A stretch of DNA of 64,000 bases from Actinacidiphila glaucinigra (GCF_900188405.1 NZ_FZOF01000025.1:74125-138124); one strand, 5' to 3'; shown: positions 19,973 through 29,477, counted from the stretch's first letter. Numbers and translations: made by a program. The notes: generated from the sequence alone by a model not told the origin.

Positions 19973-21181
19973 GTGTCCCGCCGCCTGTTCACCTCGGAGT
20001 CCGTGACCGAGGGTCACCCCGACAAGATCGCTGACCAGATCAGCGACACGATCCTCGACGCCCTGCTCAAGGAGGACCCCTCCTCGCGCGTCGCCGTCGA
20101 GACGTTGATCACCACCGGTCTGGTGCACGTCGCCGGAGAGGTCACCACCAAGGGATACGCGGACATCGCGACCCTGGTGCGGAACAAGATCCTCGACATC
20201 GGCTACGACTCGTCGAAGAAGGGCTTCGACGGCGCGTCCTGCGGTGTCTCGGTCTCCATCGGCGCGCAGTCCCCGGACATCGCGCAGGGTGTCGACACGG
20301 CCTACGAGAGCCGCGTCGAGGGCGACGAGGACGAGCTCGACCGGCAGGGCGCGGGCGACCAGGGTCTGATGTTCGGCTACGCCTGCGACGAGACCCCCGA
20401 GCTGATGCCGCTCCCGATCACGCTGGCGCACCGGCTCTCCCGGCGGCTCACCGAGGTCCGCAAGAACGGGACCATCCCCTACCTGCGGCCCGACGGCAAG
20501 ACCCAGGTCACCATCGAGTACAACGACGACAAGGCCGTGCGCCTCGACACCGTCGTCGTCTCCTCGCAGCACGCCAGCGACATCGACCTCGAGTCGCTGC
20601 TCGCGCCCGACATCCGCGAGTTCGTCGTGGAGCCGGAGCTGAAGGCGCTGCTGGAGGACGGCATCAAGATCGACACCGAGGGCTACCGGCTGCTGGTGAA
20701 CCCCACCGGGCGCTTCGAGATCGGCGGCCCGATGGGCGACGCCGGCCTCACCGGCCGCAAGATCATCATCGACACCTACGGCGGCATGGCCCGCCACGGC
20801 GGCGGCGCCTTCTCCGGCAAGGACCCGTCCAAGGTCGACCGCTCCGCCGCCTACGCCATGCGCTGGGTCGCCAAGAACGTCGTCGCCGCGGGCCTCGCCT
20901 CGCGCTGCGAGGTCCAGGTCGCCTACGCGATCGGCAAGGCCGAGCCCGTGGGCCTGTTCGTGGAGACCTTCGGTACCCACACCGTGGACCACGAGAAGAT
21001 CGAGCAGGCCATCGGCCAGGTCTTCGACCTCCGCCCGGCCGCGATCATCCGCGACCTCGACCTGCTCCGCCCGATCTACTCCCAGACCGCGGCGTACGGC
21101 CACTTCGGCCGTGAGCTGCCGGACTTCACCTGGGAGCGCACCGACCGCGTCGAGGCGCTGCGCCAGGCGGCCGGCCTCTAG
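19973..21181 (+). CDS. metK: S-adenosylmethionine synthetase
   Basis: Makes SAM from methionine and ATP. The 402-residue protein has the methionine/ATP motif TEGHPDKIADQISD, GAGDQGLMFGYA and the phosphate-binding GGGAFSGKDPSKVDRS. The GTG start follows GGGAGCG and gives the usual MSRRLFTSESV start. SAM level affects antibiotic production in streptomycetes. A strong terminator follows. Confidence 0.97.
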   Translation: MSRRLFTSESVTEGHPDKIADQISDTILDALLKEDPSSRVAVETLITTGLVHVAGEVTTKGYADIATLVRNKILDIGYDSSKKGFDGASCGVSVSIGAQSPDIAQGVDTAYESRVEGDEDELDRQGAGDQGLMFGYACDETPELMPLPITLAHRLSRRLTEVRKNGTIPYLRPDGKTQVTIEYNDDKAVRLDTVVVSSQHASDIDLESLLAPDIREFVVEPELKALLEDGIKIDTEGYRLLVNPTGRFEIGGPMGDAGLTGRKIIIDTYGGMARHGGGAFSGKDPSKVDRSAAYAMRWVAKNVVAAGLASRCEVQVAYAIGKAEPVGLFVETFGTHTVDHEKIEQAIGQVFDLRPAAIIRDLDLLRPIYSQTAAYGHFGRELPDFTWERTDRVEALRQAAGL

Positions 21182-21203
21182 GCCTGCCGCATCCACGGCC
21201 CGA

Positions 21204-21238
21204 CGACGGCCCCGGACCCCCTCGGTCCGGGGCCGTCG
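21204..21238 (+). terminator. Terminator after metK
   Basis: A perfect 15-bp stem (21204-21218 with 21224-21238, arm CGACGGCCCCGGACC) with a CCCTC loop begins 22 bases after the metK stop. The rest of the gap to priA (21239-21433) shows no gene; TAACACT at 21420 may be the -10 of priA. Confidence 0.85.
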
Positions 21239-21433
21239 GCGTGCGCGGGGAGCGGGGCGGGACCCGCAGCACCCGCGGTGGCAGCGGGTACCCGGCACCG
21301 GAGGCCTGCGCCGCGCTCCGGCCCCGACCGCGTCCGGCCGCTGCGAACTCCCCTCACCGGTGGGCATGGGGCCTGGGCCCCGGGTGCCCGGGCGCGGGGC
21401 CGGGTGTCCGACGCGTCTGGTAACACTGAGGCT

Positions 21434-23581
21434 GTGAGCAGCGAGGACGACCGCCAGGTGTCCCCGGCGGCGGAGCCGCACGGGGGAGAGCAGCTCGCGC
21501 TCATCCGGGAGACGGTGCGCAAGGCCAAGGAGCCCCGCGCCAAGCCGCGCACCTGGCGGGGCGCGGCGCTGGCCGAAGGGCTACCGGTGGCGCGCGTGCT
21601 GGTCGACAAGGGCCTGCTCCACCTCGACCAGTACTTCGACTACGCGGTCCCCGCCGCCATGGACGCCGAGGCGCGGCCCGGCGTGCGCGTCCGCGTGCGG
21701 TTCGGCGGCCGGGTGGGAAAGGGCGGCCGGCGCGAGGGCGGCGAGCTGCACGACGGCTTCATCGTCGACCGGCTGACCGAGAGCGACTACCGGGGCCCGC
21801 TGGCCCCGCTCGCCCAGGTCCTGTCGCCCGAGGAGGTGCTCACCCCCGGCCTGCTCAAGCTGTGCCGGGCCGTCGCCGACCGCTACGCGGGCGCCCTCGC
21901 CGACATCGTGCAGCTCGCGGTGCCGCCGCGCCGGGCCAAGGCCGAGGCGGAGCCGGTACGCGATCCGCTCCCGGCACCCCGCCCGCCGGAGCCTGGGCCG
22001 TGGCGGCGCTATCCGACGGGGCCCGCGTTCCTGCAGGCGCTGGCCCGCGGGGACACCCCGCGGGCGGTGTGGACGGCGCTGCCCGGGCCGCACTGGCCCG
22101 AGGAGATCGCCCGCGCCATGGCGGCGGCGCTGGCCTCGGGGCGCGGTGCGCTGGCCGTCGTGCCGGACGGCCGCGCGGCCGCCCGTGTCGACGAGGCGCT
22201 GACCGCGATCGTCGGCGAGGGCCGCCATGTGCTGCTGACCGCCGACGCCGGACCGGAGGAGCGGTACCGCCGCTGGCTCGCCGTGAGCCGGGGCAGCGTA
22301 CGCGCCGTCGTCGGCACCAGGGCCGCGATGTTCGCGCCGGTGGCGGACCTCGGGCTGGCCGTGCTCTGGGACGACGGCGACTCCAGCCACTCCGAGCAGC
22401 ACGCACCGCAGCCGCACGCCCGGGACGTCCTGCTGCTGCGGGCCGCCGAGGAGCGGGCGGGCTTCCTGCTCGGCGGTCTCACCTGCACCGTGGAGGGCGC
22501 CCAACTGGTCGACACCCAGTGGGCGCTGCCGCTGACCGCACCGCGCGAGCGGGTACGGGCCGCCGCGCCCATGGTCCGTACGATCGGCGAGGGCGACGAG
22601 GCGCGGGACGCCGCCGCGCGCGCGGCACGGCTGCCGTCGGTGGCCTGGCAGGTGACCCGGGACGCGCTGCAGCGGGGCCCGGTGCTGGTGCAGGTGCCCA
22701 GGCGGGGTTATGTGCCGCGGCTGGCCTGCGAGCGCTGCCGTGAGCCCGCCCGGTGCGCGCACTGCGCGGGGCCGCTGCAACTCGGCGACGGCGAGAGCGC
22801 GCCGCACTGCGGCTGGTGCGGGCGGCCCGAGGCGGGCTGGCACTGCAAGGAGTGCGGCGGTTTCCGGCTGCGCGCCCAGGTGGTCGGTGCCCGGCGTACC
22901 GCCGACGAGCTCGGCCGGGCCTTCCCCAAGGTGCCGGTGCGGACCTCCGGGCGCGACGGCGTGCTGGCGTCCGTGCCGGGCACGCCCGCGCTGGTGATCT
23001 CGACCCCGGGCGCGGAACCGGTCGCCGAGGGCGGTTACGCGGCGGCGCTGCTGCTGGACGGCTGGGCCCTGCTCAACCGTCCGGACCTGCGGGCGGGCGA
23101 GGAGACCCTGCGGCGGTGGGCCGCGGCCGCGGCGCTGGTGCGCCCGGCCGGCGAGGGCGGCACGGTGGTCGTCCTCGCCGAGCCCACGCTGCGGCCCGTG
23201 CAGGCCCTCGTCCGCTGGGACCCGGTCGGCCACGCCGTGCGCGAGCTGGCCGAACGCGCGGAGCTGGGCTTCCCCCCGGTCTCCCGGATGGCGGCGGTCA
23301 GCGGCCGCCCCGCCGCCGTCGCCGATCTTCTGGCCACGGTCCGGCTCCCGGAGGGCACCGATGTCCTCGGCCCGGTGCCGCTGCCGATCACCGACCCCGC
23401 GCGGCCCCGCCGCTCCGGGGACACCCCGCCGGGCGAGCGCTGGGAGCGTGTGCTGCTGCGTGTGCCGCCGGGGAACGGCGCCGCCCTGGCGACCGCCCTG
23501 AAATCCGCGCAGACGGCCCGCATCGCCCGCAAGGAGCCCGACCCGGTCCGGGTCCGCATCGACCCGCCCGACATCGGCTAG
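21434..23581 (+). CDS. priA: Actinobacterial PriA (primosomal protein N') lacking helicase motifs
   Basis: Related to the replication-restart protein PriA. The 715-residue protein keeps the N-terminal 3'-DNA-end binding domain (VARVLVDKGLLHLDQYFDYAVP) and the zinc region with eight cysteines (CERCREPARCAHC, then HCGWC and HCKECGG). The Walker A loop expected near residues 220-245 is absent (LASGRGALAVVPDG instead of a GSGKT loop), and the DEEH box reads WDDGDSSH. So it is unlikely to hydrolyse ATP. This degeneration is usual in actinobacteria. The GTG at 21434 is chosen; longer frames run into the intergenic DNA. Confidence 0.88.
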   Translation: MSSEDDRQVSPAAEPHGGEQLALIRETVRKAKEPRAKPRTWRGAALAEGLPVARVLVDKGLLHLDQYFDYAVPAAMDAEARPGVRVRVRFGGRVGKGGRREGGELHDGFIVDRLTESDYRGPLAPLAQVLSPEEVLTPGLLKLCRAVADRYAGALADIVQLAVPPRRAKAEAEPVRDPLPAPRPPEPGPWRRYPTGPAFLQALARGDTPRAVWTALPGPHWPEEIARAMAAALASGRGALAVVPDGRAAARVDEALTAIVGEGRHVLLTADAGPEERYRRWLAVSRGSVRAVVGTRAAMFAPVADLGLAVLWDDGDSSHSEQHAPQPHARDVLLLRAAEERAGFLLGGLTCTVEGAQLVDTQWALPLTAPRERVRAAAPMVRTIGEGDEARDAAARAARLPSVAWQVTRDALQRGPVLVQVPRRGYVPRLACERCREPARCAHCAGPLQLGDGESAPHCGWCGRPEAGWHCKECGGFRLRAQVVGARRTADELGRAFPKVPVRTSGRDGVLASVPGTPALVISTPGAEPVAEGGYAAALLLDGWALLNRPDLRAGEETLRRWAAAAALVRPAGEGGTVVVLAEPTLRPVQALVRWDPVGHAVRELAERAELGFPPVSRMAAVSGRPAAVADLLATVRLPEGTDVLGPVPLPITDPARPRRSGDTPPGERWERVLLRVPPGNGAALATALKSAQTARIARKEPDPVRVRIDPPDIG

Positions 23582-23694
23582 GTGCGGCCGGGTGCGGGTC
23601 TCGCTCGACGGAGCGCGCTGACGAAGTGCCACGACGAAGCGGCCTGACGAAAAGTTCGGGAAAGCCCTTGACGCCCCCGCCTAGGGTTCCGGGT

Positions 23695-24198
23695 ATGACC
23701 AGCACACTCCGACTGGAGAAGATCACTCCGGACAACGTCGACGCCGCGATCGCCCTGAAGGTCCGCCCCGACCAGGAACACCTCGTGGCCCCGGTCGTGA
23801 AGTCCCTCGCGGAGGCCTACGCCTACGGGGAGACGGCCTGGCCCCGGCTGATCGTCGACGGCGACCGGACCGTCGGATTCCTCATGGCCTTCTTCGACAT
23901 CGACTTCGCGGGCGACGGAAGCGGCATCGACCTGCGCTCCGGCCTGTGGCGCCTCGCCGTCGCGGCCGGCGAGCAGGGCCGCGGCTACGGAAGGTACGCC
24001 GTCGAGTCCGTCGCGGCGGAGGTCCGCCGCCGGGGCGGCACCCGGGTCACCACCACCTGGCATCCCGGCGCCGACGGCCCGGAACGCTTCTACCTGCGGC
24101 TGGGCTTCCGGCCGACGGGGGAGTCCAGCGGCGGCCAGACCGTGGGGGAGCTGGAGCTCGAACCGGCAGGGCCGCACGCCGCGCACCGGCGGCCCTGA
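23695..24198 (+). CDS. GNAT family N-acetyltransferase
   Basis: Predicted acetyl-CoA-dependent acyltransferase, substrate unknown. The 167-residue protein has one GNAT domain: a central LWRLAVAAGEQGRGYGRYAVESV strand-loop-helix, with the acetyl-CoA pyrophosphate loop QGRGYG, and a late FYLRLGFRPTGE motif. It resembles spermine/spermidine acetyltransferase-like (PaiA/BltD) proteins in the N-terminal KVRPDQEHLVAP segment. TAGGGT at 23682-23687 lies seven bases before the ATG, which suggests a leaderless message. Confidence 0.85.
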   Translation: MTSTLRLEKITPDNVDAAIALKVRPDQEHLVAPVVKSLAEAYAYGETAWPRLIVDGDRTVGFLMAFFDIDFAGDGSGIDLRSGLWRLAVAAGEQGRGYGRYAVESVAAEVRRRGGTRVTTTWHPGADGPERFYLRLGFRPTGESSGGQTVGELELEPAGPHAAHRRP

Positions 24199-24222
24199 CC
24201 GCGGTGCGTCCGTGCCCGTACG

Positions 24223-24272
24223 CGCCCGCCCCGGCGGCCGTCCTGTCGGCGTGGCGGGCGGCGGGGCGGGCG
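24223..24272. terminator. Bidirectional hairpin between convergent genes
   Basis: An 11-bp perfect stem (24223-24233 with 24262-24272, arm CGCCCGCCCCG) with a 28-base structured loop lies between the convergent acetyltransferase and HTH genes, so it can serve both. Confidence 0.55.
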
Positions 24273-24291
24273 TGCCCGGGGCACCGCCGGA

Positions 24292-24807
24292 TCAGCCCGT
24301 GCGCGGAGAGGGGACCGCACCGGGGACGGCCTCCTCGCGGGTGGCGGGGGCGGTGTGCGCGGGCATCGCGCGGGCCGCGGGCACCGCGGGGACCGAGGGC
24401 ACGACCGCCGGGGCCGGAGGCTCGCCGTGCACCTCCGTGGCGGCCGCTCCGGCCGGCACCGAGCGCCGGTTGCCGTACCGCCGGTGGACGGCCTGCTTGG
24501 TGACGCCGAGCGCCGAGCCGACGGCGTCCCAGCTGAAGCCCAGGGAGCGGTCGAACTCCACGGCCGAGGTCACCAGGGTCTCGACGCTGTCCCGCAGCTC
24601 CTGGGCGAGCCGGACGGTGGGGGCGGGGGCGCGGCCGTAGACCACGAATCCCGCGGACGGCCCGCCCCGGCGGGGACGGTAGACATTGCCCAGCTGGGTG
24701 GTGAGGGTGCGCAGCGCGTCGACCTGTCGGCGGACCCGCTCGATGTCCCGCACCAGCAGGTGCAGGCTCGCCCTGGCCTGGGCGTCATGAGTTGCGTGTT
24801 CGGGCAT
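24292..24807 (-). CDS. Small helix-turn-helix protein
   Basis: Function not established; probably DNA-binding. The 171-residue protein has a charged helical N-terminus (LHLLVRDIERVRRQVDALRTL), a middle YRPRRGGPSAGFVVYG segment, and a clear helix-turn-helix in SWDAVGSALGVTKQAVHRRYG at about 113-133. About 50 Ala/Pro-rich residues follow. The ATG at 24807 is preceded by GAGAGG; a TTG one codon earlier is the alternative. It is divergent from def across 187 bases, so it could control def-fmt-rsmB, but nothing in the sequence proves that. Confidence 0.8.
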   Translation of the reverse strand: MPEHATHDAQARASLHLLVRDIERVRRQVDALRTLTTQLGNVYRPRRGGPSAGFVVYGRAPAPTVRLAQELRDSVETLVTSAVEFDRSLGFSWDAVGSALGVTKQAVHRRYGNRRSVPAGAAATEVHGEPPAPAVVPSVPAVPAARAMPAHTAPATREEAVPGAVPSPRTG

Positions 24808-24994
24808 CAACTGGCCTCTCGAACCGGCTCTTGTGGGTCAAACTCCATTGACCAACGCGCCAGACTCCCGTGGAGTCACGCCCAAGGGGCGCATCGCACC
24901 CGCCAGGGGGCGTGCGCATGGGTGCGCGCCCCTACCTCGATGGCCCATAGACTGGGGCGGTTGCCCTGTCACCGTCCGACCACGGAGCCACCGC

Positions 24995-25540
24995 GTGTCC
25001 ATCCAGCCGATCCGCCTCTTCGGCGACCCCGTGCTGCGCATGAAGGCGCAGCCCGTGACCGTCTTCGACAAAGAGCTGCGCATCCTCGTCAAGGACCTCG
25101 AGGAGACCATGAAGGACGCCCCGGGCGCAGGCCTGGCGGCTCCTCAGATCGGCGTCTCGCTGCGGGTGTTCACCTACCACGTCGACGGTGAGCTGGGCCA
25201 TCTGGTCAACCCGGACCTCAGCCTGAGCGAGGAGGAGCAGGACGGCCCCGAGGGCTGCCTGTCCCTGCCCGGGCTGCGCTTCGACACCAAGCGCGCCCAC
25301 GGCGTCGTCGCCAAGGGCTTCACCATGCACGGCGACCCGGTGACCGTCGAGGGCACCCAACTGCTCGCCCGCTGCATCCAGCACGAGACCGACCACCTCG
25401 ACGGCATCATCTTCATCGACCGCCTCGACCGCGAGCAGCGCAAGGCCGCGATGAAGGCGATACGCGACGCAGAGTGGGCCGGTCGGCCCGCGCCCGAGGT
25501 CCGCGTCTCCCCGCACAGCACATTCGGCCGCGCACTGTAG
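24995..25540 (+). CDS. def: Peptide deformylase
   Basis: Removes the formyl group from nascent proteins with a metal in the active site. The 181-residue protein has all three motifs: GAGLAAPQ (44-51), EGCLS (86-90, ligand Cys88) and HETDH (130-134, ligands His130 and His134 with catalytic Glu131). The GTG at 24995 follows CGGAG. TAGACT at 24948-24953 is a plausible -10. fmt follows 32 bases later, so the formyl-adding and formyl-removing enzymes are co-transcribed. Confidence 0.95.
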   Translation: MSIQPIRLFGDPVLRMKAQPVTVFDKELRILVKDLEETMKDAPGAGLAAPQIGVSLRVFTYHVDGELGHLVNPDLSLSEEEQDGPEGCLSLPGLRFDTKRAHGVVAKGFTMHGDPVTVEGTQLLARCIQHETDHLDGIIFIDRLDREQRKAAMKAIRDAEWAGRPAPEVRVSPHSTFGRAL

Positions 25541-25572
25541 GGCCGCGCACCGCAGAAAGGCATCCCGCACGC

Positions 25573-26505
25573 ATGAGGCTCGTCTTCGCCGGCACCCCCG
25601 AGGTCGCCGTTCCCGCCCTCGACGCCCTGCTCGCCTCCGGCCGGCACGAGGTCGTCGCCGTGGTCACCCGGATGGACGCCACGGCGGGGCGCGGCCGCAA
25701 GCTCGTCGCCAGCCCGGTGGCCCAGCGCGCGGAGGAGGCCGGCATCGAGGTCCTCAAGCCCGCCAGGCCCCGCGACGAGGACTTCCTGGCCCGGCTCCGC
25801 GAGATCGCCCCCGACTGCTGCCCGGTCGTCGCCTACGGCGCGCTGCTGCCCCGCGTCGCCCTCGACGTGCCCGCCCGCGGCTGGGTCAACCTGCACTTCT
25901 CCCTGCTGCCCGCCTGGCGCGGCGCCGCCCCCGTGCAGCACGCCGTCATGGCGGGCGACGAGGTCACCGGGGCCGCGACCTTCCTCATCGAGGAGGGCCT
26001 GGACTCCGGACCGGTGTACGGCGTCGTCACCGAGGACGTCCGCCCCCGCGACACCAGCGGCGACCTGCTGACCCGGCTCTCGCACAGCGGCGCGAAGCTG
26101 CTGGCCGCCACCATGGACGGCATCGAGGACGGAGCGCTGGTCGCCCGGCCGCAGCCTGCCGAGGGCGTCAGCCTGGCCCCCAAGATCACCGTCGACGACG
26201 CCCGCGTCGACTGGAACGCCCCTGCCCTGCGGGTGGACCGGGTGATCCGCGGCTGCACCCCGGCACCCGGCGCCTGGACGCTGTTCGGCGGCGAACGCCT
26301 CAAGGTCGGCCCCGTCACCCTGCTGCCCGACCGCACCGACCTGGCCCCCGGGGAACTGGAGGTCACCAAGCGCGCCGTGTACGCGGGCACCGGAAGCCAC
26401 GCCGTGGAGCTCGGCGAGGTGCGTCCGCAGGGCAAGAAGCCGATGCCCGCCGCCGACTGGGCGCGCGGCGTCCGCGTCCCCTCCGGGGAGCGGCTCGGCG
26501 CCTGA
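25573..26505 (+). CDS. fmt: Methionyl-tRNA formyltransferase
   Basis: Formylates initiator Met-tRNA using 10-formyltetrahydrofolate. The 310-residue protein has the formyltransferase core VAYGALLP, NLHFSLLPAWRGAAPVQHA (which holds the catalytic Asn-His) and a following DSGPVYG. The C-domain (about 205-310) is the tRNA-binding OB fold. The ATG at 25573 is chosen; it starts the family-typical MRLVFAGTPEVAVPAL. Confidence 0.95.
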   Translation: MRLVFAGTPEVAVPALDALLASGRHEVVAVVTRMDATAGRGRKLVASPVAQRAEEAGIEVLKPARPRDEDFLARLREIAPDCCPVVAYGALLPRVALDVPARGWVNLHFSLLPAWRGAAPVQHAVMAGDEVTGAATFLIEEGLDSGPVYGVVTEDVRPRDTSGDLLTRLSHSGAKLLAATMDGIEDGALVARPQPAEGVSLAPKITVDDARVDWNAPALRVDRVIRGCTPAPGAWTLFGGERLKVGPVTLLPDRTDLAPGELEVTKRAVYAGTGSHAVELGEVRPQGKKPMPAADWARGVRVPSGERLGA

Positions 26506-26582
26506 CCGCGCCCCCCACGTACGCTCGAAGCGGGGCGCACCGCACCCCGCCGTACCACCGACACTCCCGGAGCACCTTCCAC

Positions 26583-28079
26583 GTGAGCGAACCGTCACGC
26601 CGCCGACCGCGTCCCGCCGCCCGCCAGGGCCGCAACCAGGGAGGGCCCCCGCAGGGCGGCCGGCCCTACCGCAAGCCCCAGCGCGACCCCGTGCGCATCC
26701 TGGCGTTCGAGGCGCTGCGGGCGGTCGACGAGCGCGACGCGTACGCCAACCTCGTCCTGCCGGCGCTGCTGCGCGAGGCCGAGGCCGAGGCGGCGCGCAA
26801 GGGCCGGGAGTTCGACCGGCGCGACGCCGCGCTCGCCACCGAGCTGGTGTACGGCACCCTGCGCCGCCGGGGCACGTACGACGCCGTCATTGCGGCCTGC
26901 GTCGACCGGCCGCTGCGCGAGGTCGACCCTCCCGTGCTGGACGTGCTGTCGCTCGGCACCCACCAGCTGCTGGGCACCCGCATCCCCTCCCACGCGGCCG
27001 TCTCCGCCACCGTCGAGCTCGCCCGCGTGGTCCTCGGCGACGGGCGCGCGAAGTTCGTCAACGCGGTGCTGCGCCGGATCGCCGCCCGCGACCTGGACGC
27101 CTGGCTGGACGAGGTGGCACCGCCCTACGACGAGGACGCCGAGGACCACCTCGCCGTCGTCCACTCGCACCCGCGCTGGATCGTCTCGGCCCTGTGGGAC
27201 GCCCTGGGCGGGGGCCGCGCGGGCATGGAGGAACTGCTCGCGGCCGACAACGAGCGCCCCGAGGTCACCCTGGTCGCGCGCCCCGGCCGCGCGACCACGC
27301 AGGAACTCGCCGACGCCGTGCCCGCGGACACCACTCTTCCGGGCCGCTGGTCCCCCTGGGCGGTCCGGCTCGCCGAGGGCGGTGACCCCGCGGCCATCGA
27401 GGCGGTGCGCGAGGGCCGCGCGGGCGTCCAGGACGAGGGCAGCCAGCTCGTCGCCGCCGCCCTGGCCGCGGCCCCGCTGGGCGACGGCCCCGACCGGCTC
27501 TGGCTGGACGGCTGCGCCGGCCCCGGCGGCAAGGCGGCCCTGCTCGCCGCGCTCGCCGCGGAGCGCGGGGCGGCCCTGGTCGCCTCCGAGAAGCAGCCGC
27601 ACCGGGCCCGGCTCGTCGCCCGCGCCCTGGCGGGCAACCCCGGCCCGTACGGGGTGATCGTCGCCGACGGCACCCGCCCCGCCTGGCGTCCCGGCGCCTT
27701 CGACCGCGTCCTGGTCGACGTGCCCTGCACCGGCCTCGGCGCGCTGCGCCGCCGTCCCGAGGCGCGCTGGCGCCGGCGTGCCGAGGACGTCCCGGGCTTC
27801 GCGCCCCTGCAGCGCGGCCTGCTGGAGTCCGCCCTGAGCGCGGTGCGCGTGGGCGGGGTCGTGGGCTACGCGACCTGCTCCCCGCATCCGGCCGAGACCC
27901 GCGCCGTCGTGGAGGACGTCCTGGGCCGCCCGGGCGCCGTCCCCGCCGAATGGGTCGACGCCCGCCCGCTCATGCCCGGGGTCCCCGACCTCGGCGAGGG
28001 CCCGGACGTCCAGCTCTGGCCCCATCTGCACGGCACCGACGCGATGTACCTCGCCCTGCTGCGCCGCACCGGGGAGTGA
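26583..28079 (+). CDS. rsmB: 16S rRNA (cytosine-967-C5)-methyltransferase
   Basis: SAM-dependent methylation of C967 in 16S rRNA. The 498-residue protein has a basic, disordered start of about 35 residues, an N-terminal NusB-like RNA-binding domain (to about 190) and a C-terminal methyltransferase domain. That domain has a SAM loop DGCAGPGGKAALLAALA, the catalytic cysteine motif DVPCTGLGALRRRPEARWR, and the second cysteine in VGYATCSPHPAET. GTG start; GGAG lies about 10 bases upstream. Follows fmt by 77 bases. Confidence 0.94.
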   Translation: MSEPSRRRPRPAARQGRNQGGPPQGGRPYRKPQRDPVRILAFEALRAVDERDAYANLVLPALLREAEAEAARKGREFDRRDAALATELVYGTLRRRGTYDAVIAACVDRPLREVDPPVLDVLSLGTHQLLGTRIPSHAAVSATVELARVVLGDGRAKFVNAVLRRIAARDLDAWLDEVAPPYDEDAEDHLAVVHSHPRWIVSALWDALGGGRAGMEELLAADNERPEVTLVARPGRATTQELADAVPADTTLPGRWSPWAVRLAEGGDPAAIEAVREGRAGVQDEGSQLVAAALAAAPLGDGPDRLWLDGCAGPGGKAALLAALAAERGAALVASEKQPHRARLVARALAGNPGPYGVIVADGTRPAWRPGAFDRVLVDVPCTGLGALRRRPEARWRRRAEDVPGFAPLQRGLLESALSAVRVGGVVGYATCSPHPAETRAVVEDVLGRPGAVPAEWVDARPLMPGVPDLGEGPDVQLWPHLHGTDAMYLALLRRTGE

Positions 28080-28082
28080 GCG

Positions 28083-28122
28083 CGCGCGGGTGCGGTCCGG
28101 ACGTCCGGACCGCACCCGCGCG
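28083..28122. terminator. Bidirectional terminator between rsmB and the chitinase
   Basis: A perfect palindrome with 18-bp arms (28083-28100 and 28105-28122) around ACGT lies between the convergent rsmB and chitinase genes, only four bases after the rsmB stop. Confidence 0.85.
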
Positions 28123-28138
28123 GCGGTGGCTCGGCAGC

Positions 28139-29290
28139 TCAGCAGTAGAGGTTGGCGCCGGGGCCGACTCCGAGGATCGCCGTGAACTGCTGGTACTTGC
28201 TCACCCGGCTCTGCACCTGCGCCGGGTTGCGGCCGTCGCATTCGAGGGAGCCGTTGATGGAGCGGATGGTCTGGCCGAAGCCGGCCTGGTTCACCATGGC
28301 GTTGTGCGGGGTCATGGTGCCGGGGCCGTTCTGGGTGTTCCAGTACCAAAGACCCGTGCGCCAGGCCACGGCCGCGTCCTGCTCCACGCGCCAGGGGTTG
28401 CCCAGCAGGTCGATGCCGAGGGCGTCGCCGGCGGCCTTGTAGTTGAAGTTCCAGCTGAGCTGGATCGGTCCGCGGCCGTAGTAGGCCGCCTGGCCGGCCG
28501 GGCAGCCGTAGGGCTGGCCCCAGTCGCAGTAGTGCGGGTAGTTGGCGGTGTTCTGCTCGACCACGTAGACCAGGCCGCCCGTCTCGTGGCTGACGTTGGC
28601 GAGGAAGGCGGCGGCCTCCTGCCTCTTGACCGTGTCGCCACCGGAGTTGGCGAAGCCCGGGTAGGAGCTCAGCGCGGCGACCAGGCCGCTGTAGGTGTAG
28701 AAGCCGTTGCGGCCCGGGAACATCTGGTTGAACTGGGACTCGCTCACCACGAACCCGGACGGGTTGGTGCCGCCGCCACCGCCGCTCGCGGGGGCGTTCC
28801 ACTTCTGGTTGGCACCGCCCGTGCAGGTCCAGATCTGCAGCCGGGTGGCGTTGGCGGAGCTGTTGCCCCTGACGTCCAGGCACTTGTTGGCGGCGGGGTT
28901 GACGATGTCGCGCGCCGCGGTGACGACCCACTGCTGGTTGGCGCTGCCGGAGCAGTCCCACAGCTGGACCGCGGCCCCGTCGGCGGTGCTGCGGTCGACG
29001 ACGTCGAGGCACTTGCCGAGGGCGCGCAGCGTGCCGTCGCCCGGGTTGGACCAGCGCTGGGCGCCGGTCCCGTTGCAGTCGTAGAGCTGTACGGCGGTGC
29101 CGTTGGCGTTGTTCGCCCCGGCGACGTCGACGCACTTGCCCGCGAGGCCGCTGATCTGGCCGTCCGCCGCGCGGGCGGTCGGCGTCGCGACGAACAGGGT
29201 GGCCAGGAGCGCCGCGAGGACGGCGAACACCGCGGACGGGCCGAGGACGGAACGTCCTGTGGGAAGCCGTCCGGCGAGGGACGTGGACAT
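28139..29290 (-). CDS. Secreted GH19 chitinase with CBM13 domain
   Basis: Predicted exported endochitinase. The 383-residue protein has a signal peptide (about 1-41, cleavage after ARA), a ricin-B type CBM13 domain (about 44-164) with three repeats ending QRW, QQW and QKW, a five-glycine linker near 170, and a family 19 catalytic domain (about 178-383). The acid is Glu236 in NVSHETGG and the likely partner base Glu245; GRGPIQLSWNFNY follows. It is controlled by a DasR-type operator about 190 bases upstream, so it should answer to N-acetylglucosamine and chitin breakdown products. Confidence 0.93.
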   Translation of the reverse strand: MSTSLAGRLPTGRSVLGPSAVFAVLAALLATLFVATPTARAADGQISGLAGKCVDVAGANNANGTAVQLYDCNGTGAQRWSNPGDGTLRALGKCLDVVDRSTADGAAVQLWDCSGSANQQWVVTAARDIVNPAANKCLDVRGNSSANATRLQIWTCTGGANQKWNAPASGGGGGTNPSGFVVSESQFNQMFPGRNGFYTYSGLVAALSSYPGFANSGGDTVKRQEAAAFLANVSHETGGLVYVVEQNTANYPHYCDWGQPYGCPAGQAAYYGRGPIQLSWNFNYKAAGDALGIDLLGNPWRVEQDAAVAWRTGLWYWNTQNGPGTMTPHNAMVNQAGFGQTIRSINGSLECDGRNPAQVQSRVSKYQQFTAILGVGPGANLYC

Positions 29291-29477
29291 GGAGAATCGC
29301 TCCTTACCCGGCCCGGGGCCGTGGTCGTGGGGGAGGGAGCTTCGTGGGGGTGCTCGGCACGGCGGGCGCGGGTGGTTCGGAGGAGGTCACGCACGGGCAC
29401 GGCGCGGCGTGCGTCGTGGAGTGCGTCGTTTCAAGGGCGGCGTGAACTTCCCTGCTGCACCGTCCCGTTGAGCCCAG

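Noticed and set aside
24212..24640. Plus-strand frames opposite the small HTH gene
   Set aside because: Ala/Arg/Pro-rich shadow of the minus-strand gene, which has a convincing HTH.
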